Part shown: positions 56,090 through 64,000 of the stretch, one piece after another
How the letters are laid out: each line of letters opens with the position of its first letter
Numbering within the stretch: the stretch's first letter is position 1
Assembly: GCA_003550325.1 (NCBI GenBank)
Contig: QKWP01000078.1
Coordinates: 55,224-119,223, forward strand
DNA: 64,000 nt
Origin: Gigaspora rosea
Taxonomy: Eukaryota > Glomeromycota > Glomeromycetes > Diversisporales > Gigasporaceae
Reading direction: 5' to 3'
The notes under the pieces: generated by a model
Seen by the model: only the letters and a program-made list of their open reading frames with translations
What the model was told of the DNA's origin: nothing
Databases searched by the model: none
Program-made: the position numbers and the translations under genes

Positions 56090-57005
56090 TTTGACCCCAA
56101 CTACCTCACTCATTGAATACAGATCCTCTTGCCGCAAACCAAGGCTTAAATTTAGACATTTGTTTGAGAAATTTGCAGACATTTTTGCAACAGATATTAT
56201 TAAACTAGGAAGAACTGACTTAGTTTCTCATCGTATTTTTACAAAAGATATACCACCTATTCGTTCTAGACCTTATTCTATACCCCAAGTGAACAGACAT
56301 TTATTAAAGAGGAAATCCAACAAATAGTGAAACATAAACTTATCCAACCTTCAAATAGTCCCTGGACTTCCCCTGTTGTCCTAGTGAAAAAAAATAGCAA
56401 ATTACGTTTTTGTGTAGACTATTAAAAACTTAACAACATAAATAAAAAGGATGCGTACCCTTTACTTCGTATTGATGAAATACTCTCGCTGGATCACATT
56501 GGTTTTCTACTTTGGATCTTGCAAGTGGATACTAGCAAGTAGCTATGCACCCTCGTGATAAAGAAAAGACTGTTTTTGTAACTCGCTATAGAACTTACGA
56601 GTTCAATATGATGCCTTTTGACTTTGTAATACCTTGCTACATTCCAAAGACTAATGGATCAAGTATATGATGAAATTGCTTAGAAATTTGTAGTAGTATA
56701 CTTGGATGATACTATAGTATACTCTCAAACATTTGATGACCATGTGAAACACTTGAATGAAGTGTTTCAAAAAATCAAGCAGACTGGATTGCAACATAAC
56801 ATCGAGAAATGTAATTTTTGGATGCAGCGACTACCCTTTCTAGGCTATATAATTGCACCTAGTGGAATAGCTCCTGACCTTACCAAGATTGAAGTCATAC
56901 AAAAGATTCAACCACCACAGAACATAACCCAACTTCATTCATTCATAGGATTAGCTAGATATTATAGACAATTTATCCAATATTTTCTGCTATTGCTAAA
57001 CCGCT
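56090..57005 (+). pseudogene. Reverse transcriptase (B1)
   Basis: In order: FEKFADIFATDI and LGRTDLVSHRIFT; SPWTSPVVLVKK with LRFCVDY; LDLASGY-stop-QVAMHPRDKEKT (the catalytic LDL motif); EFNMMPFDFV; VVVYLDDTIVYSQTF with YLDD at about 56700; and FLGYIIAPSGI in the thumb. At least five stops or shifts separate these. This is the Ty3/gypsy RT order, and identity as RT is certain. Confidence 0.9.
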
Positions 57006-57490
57006 AAATCGGTTGTTACAAAAAGATGAACCATATCAATGGACTCATATTCAACAAGAAACTTTTGATGAACCAAAAGACCGACTTACTGCTGCACCTA
57101 TATTAGCCTACCCTAATTTTCGAAAGATCTTTATTTTGGCTACCAATGCTTCTTACTATGGATTTGGTGCTACTCTTAGTCAATTAGACCAAAACCATAA
57201 GGAACACCAATTGTCTATGCAAACAAAAGCCTACAAAAAGAAGAAGTAAACTATAGTACAACTGAACTAGAATGTGCTGCTGTAGTATGGGCAATTGAAC
57301 ATTTTCATAAATACTTAGGTGCTACCAAGTTCAACTTAGTTACAGACCACTCAGTATTAAAATAGCTATGCACTGCTAAACCTAAAGGAAGAATTGTAAG
57401 ATGGATCCTTAAACTTCAATCTTACAACTTTGAAATCTTTCACAAACCTGGAAGAATCTACTCGAATGTTGATGCTCTATTACCCTTACT
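57006..57490 (+). pseudogene. RNase H (B1)
   Basis: ILATNASYYGFGATLSQ has Asn in place of the first catalytic Asp (usual TDAS). NYSTTELECAAVVWAIEHFH keeps the catalytic Glu, LVTDHSVLK the second Asp, and NVDALL the last. Broken by a frameshift near 57240. Confidence 0.85.
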
Positions 57491-57569
57491 GACCCAGACA
57501 ACTAAATCATCTAAATCATGAATTTAAATCGATATAACCAACTTTATGATTATCTAGAATTAGATAAGT

Positions 57570-58612
57570 TACCAGAAGAATAAACACCCTACTGCTGGAC
57601 ATTTGGGAACTGACGCTATGTACTATAAAATAGCTAAACAATATTATTGTGATTAAATGTATTGAGATGTCCAAGAATAAGTAAAGACTTGTAAGACATG
57701 TCAAAAGAGACAGAAGGGACAAAGAAAAAAACCTCTCTATCCTATCCAAATAGGCCGTGCTTTTGAGAGGATTGGAATTGATCTCATCGTACCCTTACCA
57801 ATAACCACTCAAACCAATCGCTATATCATTGTTGCTACTAACTATCTAACAAGATGGTCAGAAGCCAAAGCTGTTTCTGATGCTAGAGCTAATACTCTCA
57901 CTCAATTTATTTTTGAAGAAATTATCTGTAGACACAGAACCCCAAAAATTATACTCTCTGATCAAGAAAGAAACTTTATTAGTGAAACTGTACAGATATT
58001 ATACAAAAAGTTTCTTATAAATATAAATTCTCTTCACCATACTACTCCCAGACAAATGGAATAGTTGAAAGACTTAATTGAACATATGTGAATCTCTCGC
58101 AAAAGTAAAAGAAACAGATGATTGGGATTTATACATACCTGCTATTCTCTTAGCTTATCGAACGAAAAAACATGCTACTACTGGATATACTCTATTCTAG
58201 TTAGTTTATGGAAAACAAGCTATACTACCTATAGAAGCACTTATTCTGATGTATCCTAAATAAAATGAAGATACAGAAATAAATATACAAGACAGTATAT
58301 TACAATGAGCTAATGAGTTGATAGAAAATTTACCAACCATACAAGAAGAAGCCCAAGGAAATACCAGAAGATCACAAGACAGAAAAAGTACTTTGATAAA
58401 AAAATAAAAGCTAAAACCTTTGAAATTGGAGAAAAAGTATGGATACAACGAAAAGAAATAGAAATGTCTTGCTCTGCTAAATTTGAGGATAAAAGAATTA
58501 GACCTTTTATAATCCAAGAAAAATTAAACAATGGTGCTTATAAACTTAGAAATATGGAAGGAAAAACCTTATAGAAATATTATAATAGTGTTATAGAACA
58601 GGTTTTTAAATT
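57570..58612 (+). pseudogene. Integrase (B1)
   Basis: HPTAGHLGTDAMYYKIA and CKTC form an HHCC zinc-binding N-terminus. The core shows FERIGIDLIVPLP (first Asp), RYIIVATNYLTRW, KIILSDQERNF (second Asp) and, after a shift, TNGIVERLN (Glu). The C-terminus reads GEKVWIQRKEIEM, RPFIIQEKLNNGAYKLRN and QVFKF, stopping inside the LTR. There is no chromodomain. Integrase inserts the cDNA; this copy is broken by about ten stops or shifts. Confidence 0.85.
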
Positions 58613-59223
58613 CTAAACGCTAGAATATTCTAAGTGTTTCTATTATTGTATAGTTGTGTTACTTTATTACATTATTACTTTATTACTTTATTACTTTATT
58701 ACTTTATTACTTTATTACTTTATTACATTATTACTTTATTACTTTATTACTTTATTACTTTATTACATTATTACATTATTACTTTATTACTTTATTACTT
58801 TATTACTTTATTACTTTATTACTTTACTACTTTATTACTTTATTACATTATTACTTTATTACATTACTACTTTATTGTTTTATTGCTTTATTACTTTATT
58901 GTTTTATTACTTTTCAAAAGATATACAAACCCTAGCTTTCTGACCTTCTACCCACAAGCTTTTAGCTTAGACTCAGACTTCCCTTTCTCCTCCCTCCAAT
59001 ACTTAAATAATTGTATCTCTTGAATATTATTATCTAAATTAATAAAATATATCTTTGCTAAATAAATAATACTCTTGTTAATTAATAAATATAAACTGAA
59101 CCGCTCTAGTGAAGTAATATTCCACTTCCACACCGCTTCATATCTTCTCTGACCCTTACAAGATCCCTGTCGCTGTGTGCTGTGTTGCAAGTACTATATA
59201 GAAGGCTATAGTCGCTTGTAACA
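58589..59223 (+). repeat. LTR between B1 and B2 (5' LTR of B2)
   Basis: Begins TGTTATAGAACAGG and ends GCTTGTAACA, so TGTTA...TAACA inverted ends. It directly follows the integrase of B1 and directly precedes the primer-binding site of B2. It is much more similar to the LTR of A than to the 5' LTR of B1. Confidence 0.8.
58655..58912. repeat. 8 bp minisatellite in LTR of B2
   Basis: Unit CTTTATTA with CATTATTA and CTTTACTA variants, about 31 copies. The period of 8 makes all three forward frames encode the same Leu/Tyr/Phe/Ile/Thr peptide, which is an artefact, not a gene. Confidence 0.95.
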
Positions 59224-59226
59224 TTT

Positions 59227-59244
59227 TGGTGCCTTCTGGCGGAA
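59227..59244 (+). promoter_or_regulatory. Primer-binding site, B2
   Basis: TGGTGCCTTCTGGCGGAA, three bases after the LTR. Complementary to the 3' end of a tRNA ending in ...GGCACCA; the tRNA identity is not known. Confidence 0.8.
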
Positions 59245-59654
59245 ATCATTTAAAACAGCCGGAACACTAGAACCTTCCTTCCTCCATCTCTGCAAAGATT
59301 TCTTGGATACCTCCTCTCCCTCCCCTCTCTTCTAATTAAGTAATTGTTTTTGGTTTTCCTGTCGAATTGAAAAAGATTCGTTCAGAAGGGCATACTTGAA
59401 GCCTCTTGCATTTGTTGCACCGGTATTTTCCTGTCGAATTGAAAAAGATTCGTTCAGAAGGGCATACTTGAAGCCTCTGCTTTTGTAGCATTTGTCTTTT
59501 GTTTTAGTATTTTGTTTTGTTAATTTTCTGTTAGTTTTAGAACCAGATTAGAAACCCTCTTACCTCTTAGTTAGTACATTGAAACTCTCACCTATTTTCT
59601 CACCGGTTTATTAAAAAAAAAAAATTATTAGTTGTTAAACTTTTAGGTCTCTTT
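59245..59654 (+). other. Leader of B2 with 72 bp-spaced duplication
   Basis: TTTTCCTGTCGAATTGAAAA and the following GATTCGTTCAGAAGGGCATA occur at 59354-59405 and again at 59426-59477. The same duplication is seen in element A. It could hold the packaging or dimerisation signal, but this is a guess. Confidence 0.6.
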
Positions 59655-60398
59655 ATGACTAGAGTAAATAGAGCCTACCAAATTCATCTTGAACAAATTG
59701 AAGCCCACGACATTAACCATCCATCTGCTCTTGCTACCACCGTTCTCCAACTCAGTCATCCAGATTTATCTTGTACTATTTGCTATCCACCTTATAGCTT
59801 CCATCGAAACTTTCGCCGTTTTTGGAACGATTACAGAGACACTTATTTTGCTGGCCGATATTCGCAAGTTACCATTGACGCCTTTTTCATTTTAACTCAT
59901 CCAAACAGCTATAATACTTGTAGAGCTGCTGCCCGTGATATTGTTTTTAGCTGCCGATACCATAATCCTTATTTGGACCCTAAAGAGGTTATTGCTGAAT
60001 TACTTCGACGATTCACTCGATATACTCTTGCCACTACTCTACCAGCAGATTTTCCAGCAAATATCTTTGACCATCATATTGAAGGCCTCACTACTTCTAC
60101 TCCTCCACTTGGCCGCCTTATTGACACACTTGATCACTTTTCACCTATAATTCAAACTACTGACGATCTTGAATTTAATCTTACACCTACCTCTCGACCT
60201 GCACGTACCTTACAACCAGAAGATTTAGATAACCAAGCAGGACCTTCCCATTCCACTCACACTACTACCTTAGCACCTTACAACGAAGATACTACCCAAA
60301 TACCTTTTTGTTCTACACTTGCACTTCCAACTTCTCCTCTTAGTGAAATTCCTCTTGACAATCCTCTTCCTATTCAACATACTCCCTCTCCAAACTGA
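59655..60398 (+). CDS. ORF1 of gypsy element B2 (unrecognised domain)
   Basis: ATG at 59655, 247 codons to TGA. Residues 1-140 form a conserved block also present in B1 and A: DLSCTICYPP near 33-42, FRRFWNDYRDTYFAGRY near 52-68, RAAARDIVFSCRYHNPYLDP near 89-108, LLRRFTRYTLATTLP. The CxxC and aromatic residues suggest a compact fold. After about residue 150 it is Pro/Ser/Thr-rich. Beyond the TGA the same frame continues open and very acidic (EEINLDGILDVLTEVQEEVN) to about 60850, so the TGA may be a recent mutation. I recognise no known domain. In B1 this frame fuses to Gag. Confidence 0.6.
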   Translation: MTRVNRAYQIHLEQIEAHDINHPSALATTVLQLSHPDLSCTICYPPYSFHRNFRRFWNDYRDTYFAGRYSQVTIDAFFILTHPNSYNTCRAAARDIVFSCRYHNPYLDPKEVIAELLRRFTRYTLATTLPADFPANIFDHHIEGLTTSTPPLGRLIDTLDHFSPIIQTTDDLEFNLTPTSRPARTLQPEDLDNQAGPSHSTHTTTLAPYNEDTTQIPFCSTLALPTSPLSEIPLDNPLPIQHTPSPN

Positions 60399-60817
60399 GT
60401 TGCTCGATTCATCCAAAATCTTAACCCAGCCACATATTTTCAACGAACCACAGCAACCCCACCTCTACCTATAGTTACTGAAGTTTATCTTGAAACCCGT
60501 TTTTCACCTCATAATACTCCTCTACACACTTCTCCTTTACAACGCCAACAACAAATCTTTAATCCTCAACTAGATATTGTTCAGCCCCCGATAATTGGAG
60601 CTTATCCTGACCAAGAAATTGTTGAACCAGAAATTCATCAAGAAATAAATTTCACAGAAGAAAATTTAGAAGAAATAAATTTAGACGGAATTTTAGACGT
60701 ACTAACAGAAGTACAAGAAGAAGTAAATTTTCAAGAAGAATTAGAAGAAGAAAAAATACACTCAGAACCAGAATCAGAAGGAACTATAGAAAACGAAGAA
60801 TCAGAACCAGAATTAAC

Positions 60818-62431
60818 ATGGGAGATCAAGCTTTACAAGATGCTGCACAAGCTATAAATGCTCTTGCTGCTGCCCTTGGACAAGATGGTAAAAAATCTCT
60901 AATCAAAATTGACTTTTATCGTGGTGATGGAACTCAGGACCCAGTTACCTGGGTTGAGGAATTTGAACGGGCTGCCAAGGCCAATCATTGGAGCCCTGCT
61001 CGCCAATTGGAGTTAGCAGCTGCTTACATGAAGGACAATGCCCAGGAATGGTTCTCTAGCCTTGCTAATGCCCCAACCCATTTCCATCATAACCGGCATG
61101 GCCAGAATGTAAATGGTGTTAATATCTATAGCTTTACTCACCTATTCAAAGAAAAATTTAGCACTACCAAGCAAAAGGCTGCTTGGCAAAAACAACTTTT
61201 TGAAATCAAACAAGGCACAGACACTGTTGATACTTACGTTAGCCACTTTAAACAACTAAAAGGACGTGTAGACCCTCTTAATAACTTCCCAGCTGCTGTT
61301 ATGATCCAGTTCTTTATCCAAGGATTACGACCCAAATATGCTATGAATGTCCAAGCCGCTGAACCTGCTAACTTGGGTGCTGCTATTACTGAGGCACGTA
61401 AATGGGAAACAGGACGAATGATGGCCTCTGAACATAATGCCAATGATACCAACCAAGCCATTGAGTGCCTCACTGAACAAATTGCCAAGCTCAGTATAAA
61501 TCTCACTGAAAAACAAGCTGCTCCTCCTACCACTACTTCTGTCTACTACACTGACCAAAACAAGGACTGACCTCAATCCAATGCTGGAAATGCCACATGC
61601 TATTATTGTGGACAAAAGGGACATTACATCCAGAATTGCCATACTCGATACCAGGACAACAGGAAGGACTACCAGGGATACCAATCCTGAGGCAGAAGCA
61701 GTAATTATTCCTCTAGGAATAACCGATCTTATGATAGATCCAGATCCAGAAACAGAAGCCAATCTAGAGATAGAAATTATAATTGTTCTGGATATGATCG
61801 ATCCAGGAGCCGAAGCCAGTCTCATGATAGATACAGAAATAACCGAAACCACCGCTCTTCTGATCGATCCAGATCACGCAATCGATCATCTACTCCTTAT
61901 CCTCGTGATGTTTACACTCTCGACACTGCCAATGATTATACCTATGAACAATTTGAAGCCTTTCTAGTTAATGACTCTATTAGAACTGCTGTTGCTAATT
62001 ATTTAGTTGAAAATCCCAAAACCACACAGATTTAGACACCTACCTATACCACTCCTGTAAAATGCAATATTAAACTTAATGGACAGCCCTACCATGCTGT
62101 AATCGACAGTGGTGCTGCTGTCAGTATGATTTCTAGCCAAGTTGTAAAAGAACTTGGATTGAAAATAGAAGCACCCTCTTCCAGCCTTATTGTCTCAGCC
62201 AACGGACCCTCTGTCCGACCCCTAGGCATAATTAAAAACTTATCAATTGAAATTGAAGGAACCACCATTCCCATGGACGTTGAAGTAATGAATGCTACCT
62301 CTTATTCATTACTCTTAGAAAATGACTGGTCACAAAAGGTAGATGCCACTTACAGTTGGAAAAATAAGGCTTATACTCTTAGATGGAACAAAAAGAAAAT
62401 ACATGTGCCCACTACTTATGAACACAACTAA
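60818..62431 (+). pseudogene. Gag-protease frame (B2), three stops
   Basis: ATG 60818; one frame of 537 codons with stops at 61568 (TGA), 61688 (TGA) and 62033 (TAG), ending at TAA 62429. Residues about 30-200 are Retrotrans_gag-like (DPVTWVEEFERAAKANHW, AAWQKQLFEIKQGTDTVDTY, IQFFIQGLRPKYAMNVQ). Next come a CCHC zinc knuckle CYYCGQKGHYIQNC, an Arg/Ser-rich linker (SRSRNRSQSRDRN) and a retropepsin with VIDSGAAVSMISSQ (catalytic Asp codon 62105). Apart from the stops it is well preserved. The start is supported by homology at the same Met in A and B1. Confidence 0.85.
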
Positions 62432-62433
62432 CC

Positions 62434-62958
62434 TTTACCTGCCCAACCAACCATTACTGATGAAAAGGAACTAGAAAAGTTCGACAAGAATACCTCCGTC
62501 CAAAGGAAGCCTATGTGGTGGAAATTGAACCTGATAATTGGACAACCATTACCCACAGATCCAGACCCAGCGCCTCATTCACTAAACAAAAATGTGGACG
62601 CTGTTACTCTTACAACCACCTTTATGCTGACTGTACTAACAATGAATGTTATCGTTGTCGCCGTTATGGACACCTAGCTGCACATTGTCCTAAACAAGCC
62701 CCCAAACGAAATGTTTGCAAGACCTGCTCTCAACCTGGACATCTGTATAAGGACTGCCCTGATAACCTCTGTTACCAATGCAAACAGTATGGACATATCA
62801 GTGCCAACTGCCCCCTGATGACCCAGATTCTTGAAAACCAACAATATCAATGTGGTTGCCAACCTCAGGAAGTAAATGCCAACGGCTACCCCACTTTTCT
62901 CCCTTTAGAGTTAACCATTGCTGTAAATGCAAGGTACCCAAAAGACCAGAAGAAATAA
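62434..62958 (+). pseudogene. Zinc-knuckle cluster after the protease (B2)
   Basis: Open frame 62515-62958 (no ATG) with VEIEPDNWTTITHRSRPSAS, then four knuckles: CGRCYSYNHLYADC, CYRCRRYGHLAAHC, CKTCSQPGHLYKDC and CYQCKQYGHISANC. The second to fourth fit CX2CX4HX4C exactly; the first has Asn before His at the right spacing. It is followed by CGCQ. A frameshift joins it to the next segment near 62880. Likely nucleic-acid binding. Confidence 0.75.
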
Positions 62959-63400
62959 GGCCTTTTGAGCAAACCTTAATTTGTAAGGGATGTTGGATTG
63001 ACTTCCACCAAGACCTAGATCCAGAAGACCCACGAAGTATAGAGTTCTTCACTAATGGCGAAGGACGAGGAACGCTAATGGAATGTAAGCTCTGTAGAAA
63101 GCAAGGAATTAGATCTAAGATGATTAAACTAGACTCTATTCGAGAAGATACTCGGTTCTGCAACCTCGAATGCTTATATCTGCTAAAGATATAGAATGGA
63201 ATTCAAACTACAACCTATGGACTCGAGTACGCCATTATACTGAATCACCAGAAATGCAGGACATGCATATGATCTTAACCAAAGTCAGATCTATCGACTC
63301 GCCCAAATACAGATTGGAGAAAGTGATGAAGACCTCGCTTATGCTCTGGAGCCCCAGGCTACTGACCTATCTAACCAGGACTATACCTATACTGAAGTCA
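62850..63400 (+). pseudogene. Two CxxC zinc-binding segments (B2)
   Basis: The frame 62850-63194 has CCKCKVPKRPEEIRPFEQTL followed by ICKGC, a zinc-ribbon-like pair, then MECKLCRKQGIRSKMIKLDS and FCNLECLYLL, a second CxxC...FCxxxC pair resembling FCS or MYM-type fingers. After TAG at 63192 the reading continues broken (WNSNYNLWTRVRHYTESPEM). The unit is conserved in B1 (CCHCKKPNRPE...CQGC) and in part in A. Confidence 0.65.
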
Positions 63401-63408
63401 ATGTTATC

Positions 63409-63962
63409 ATGAGAGCCTCCCAAATACAATTAAGTGAAACTGAAGAGGAAACTCTACAAAGAATTCTAGAAGAGTCTTTTGACACTAGTCATCCAGACTT
63501 TGATCAAAGGAAAGCCATGGAAAACTTACAAAGAAATTTCCAAGGAACCGTTGGACTCTGTAAGGAATGTATTATGGCAAAAAGAACACTGAGTTAGAAC
63601 AATTTAACTCCTATTGTGAGGAATGTTATAAAGCACTTCACCCTCCTCCAGATCCAGAAGTTCTGTCTCCTCCAACCTCTCCAACACTGGAATTACCTAT
63701 CATTGCACCAATAAAAACTGTGTCAACAACTGTAGAACCCACAGACCTAGTCCCTCTCCTTCAGGAACAGATTAGGCAACAGGCCCAAATCATTGCTCTG
63801 CTACAGGAACAAGCTAAAACTTTTGAACACCAGGACCAGACTCTAAAGGAATTACAAGCTCGAGTAAATTATTTTGAAAACTTTCACCATCGATTAAGAG
63901 ATTTGTATAATGAATCCTCTTCTTCTGCCGCCTTTGATGATAGTGATGCTCAAAATTTTTGA
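63409..63962 (+). pseudogene. CKEC segment and coiled coil (B2)
   Basis: Two overlapping open frames separated by a frameshift: SETEEETLQRILEESFDTSH with GLCKECIMAK, and then FNSYCEECYKALHPPPDPEV, a Pro-rich stretch and the coiled coil LVPLLQEQIRQQAQIIALLQ and TLKELQARVNYFENFHHRL. The CKEC...YCEEC pair may be a third zinc site. RT would start beyond the window, as in B1. Confidence 0.65.
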
Positions 63963-64000
63963 GTCATCCTGAGCAAGATCAAAAACTACTCGAAGATACA

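Larger units (their letters stand above)
49653..58612 (+). mobile_element. Ty3/gypsy retrotransposon B1 (decayed)
   Basis: Order: 5' LTR (49653-50386), primer-binding site, leader interrupted by a PIF-like element (50517-51827), ORF1-Gag, zinc knuckle, protease, cysteine-rich module, coiled coil, RT, RNase H, integrase. The integrase frame ends a few codons inside the LTR at 58589. Multiple stops and frameshifts in every domain show it is dead. The LTR that follows is very different from its own 5' LTR and belongs rather with B2. Confidence 0.85.
59224..64000 (+). mobile_element. Ty3/gypsy retrotransposon B2 (internal region, cut by window end)
   Basis: Least decayed of the three. Leader, ORF1, Gag-protease frame, cysteine-rich module and coiled coil are present. 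RT and everything downstream lie beyond 64000. The damage is mostly single stop codons rather than shifts. Confidence 0.85.

Noticed and set aside
58634..59023. Three overlapping forward ORFs encoding Leu/Tyr/Phe/Ile repeats
   Set aside because: Produced by the 8 bp CTTTATTA minisatellite in an LTR; the same peptide appears in all frames.

Overview
The window is an extremely AT-rich, repeat-saturated stretch of a eukaryotic nuclear genome. LTR retrotransposons, tRNA-headed retroposons, a polyadenylated retrocopy and dense DNA-transposon relics exclude a bacterial or organellar source. The best guess for the organism is an early-diverging fungus, probably an arbuscular mycorrhizal one (Glomeromycotina). 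This rests on the AT richness, the transposon load, and remnants resembling the F-box and protein-kinase families that are large in those genomes. It is inference, not a read-out. I see no intact single-copy host gene in 64 kb.

Layout. 1-12 kb: a retroposon tail, foldback and miniature DNA transposons (MITEs), two putative Helitron 3' ends, a four-copy tandem repeat, and a 2.1 kb PIF/Harbinger-like element (4320-6431) carrying an F-box-like and a protein-kinase fragment. 12-16.1 kb: a PIF-like composite enclosing an inverted-repeat satellite, which itself carries a 1.07 kb polyadenylated retrocopy and a 570 bp tRNA-headed SINE, each with target-site duplications (TSDs). 16-21 kb: palindromic MITEs and a 1.3 kb retroposon (18381-20604) split by a 0.9 kb Mutator-type foldback element. 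21.2-29.5 kb: a decayed minus-strand Ty3/gypsy element (A) with three nested MITEs. 29.5-45 kb: MITEs, a 780 bp palindrome, two large foldback elements rich in ATATATCGAT (one holding the 324 bp assembly gap), a second Mutator-type foldback, and hAT-like MITEs. 45.3-48.8 kb: a palindromic element enclosing a hAT-like element whose core is a 327 bp tandem satellite. 49.65-64 kb: two related gypsy elements, B1 and B2, head to tail with only one LTR between them; B2 runs off the window.

The gypsy lineage has an unusual protein order. An unrecognised first ORF is followed by Gag, one zinc knuckle and a retropepsin-like protease. Then comes an extra cysteine-rich module (zinc knuckles, CxxC clusters, coiled coil) before reverse transcriptase, RNase H and integrase. 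All three LTRs carry an 8-9 bp minisatellite at the same place, each with a different unit. Many insertions can be ordered in time because TSDs and the interrupted host repeats are visible. Exact ends are given where TSDs define them; other boundaries are approximate, since everything was read by eye.
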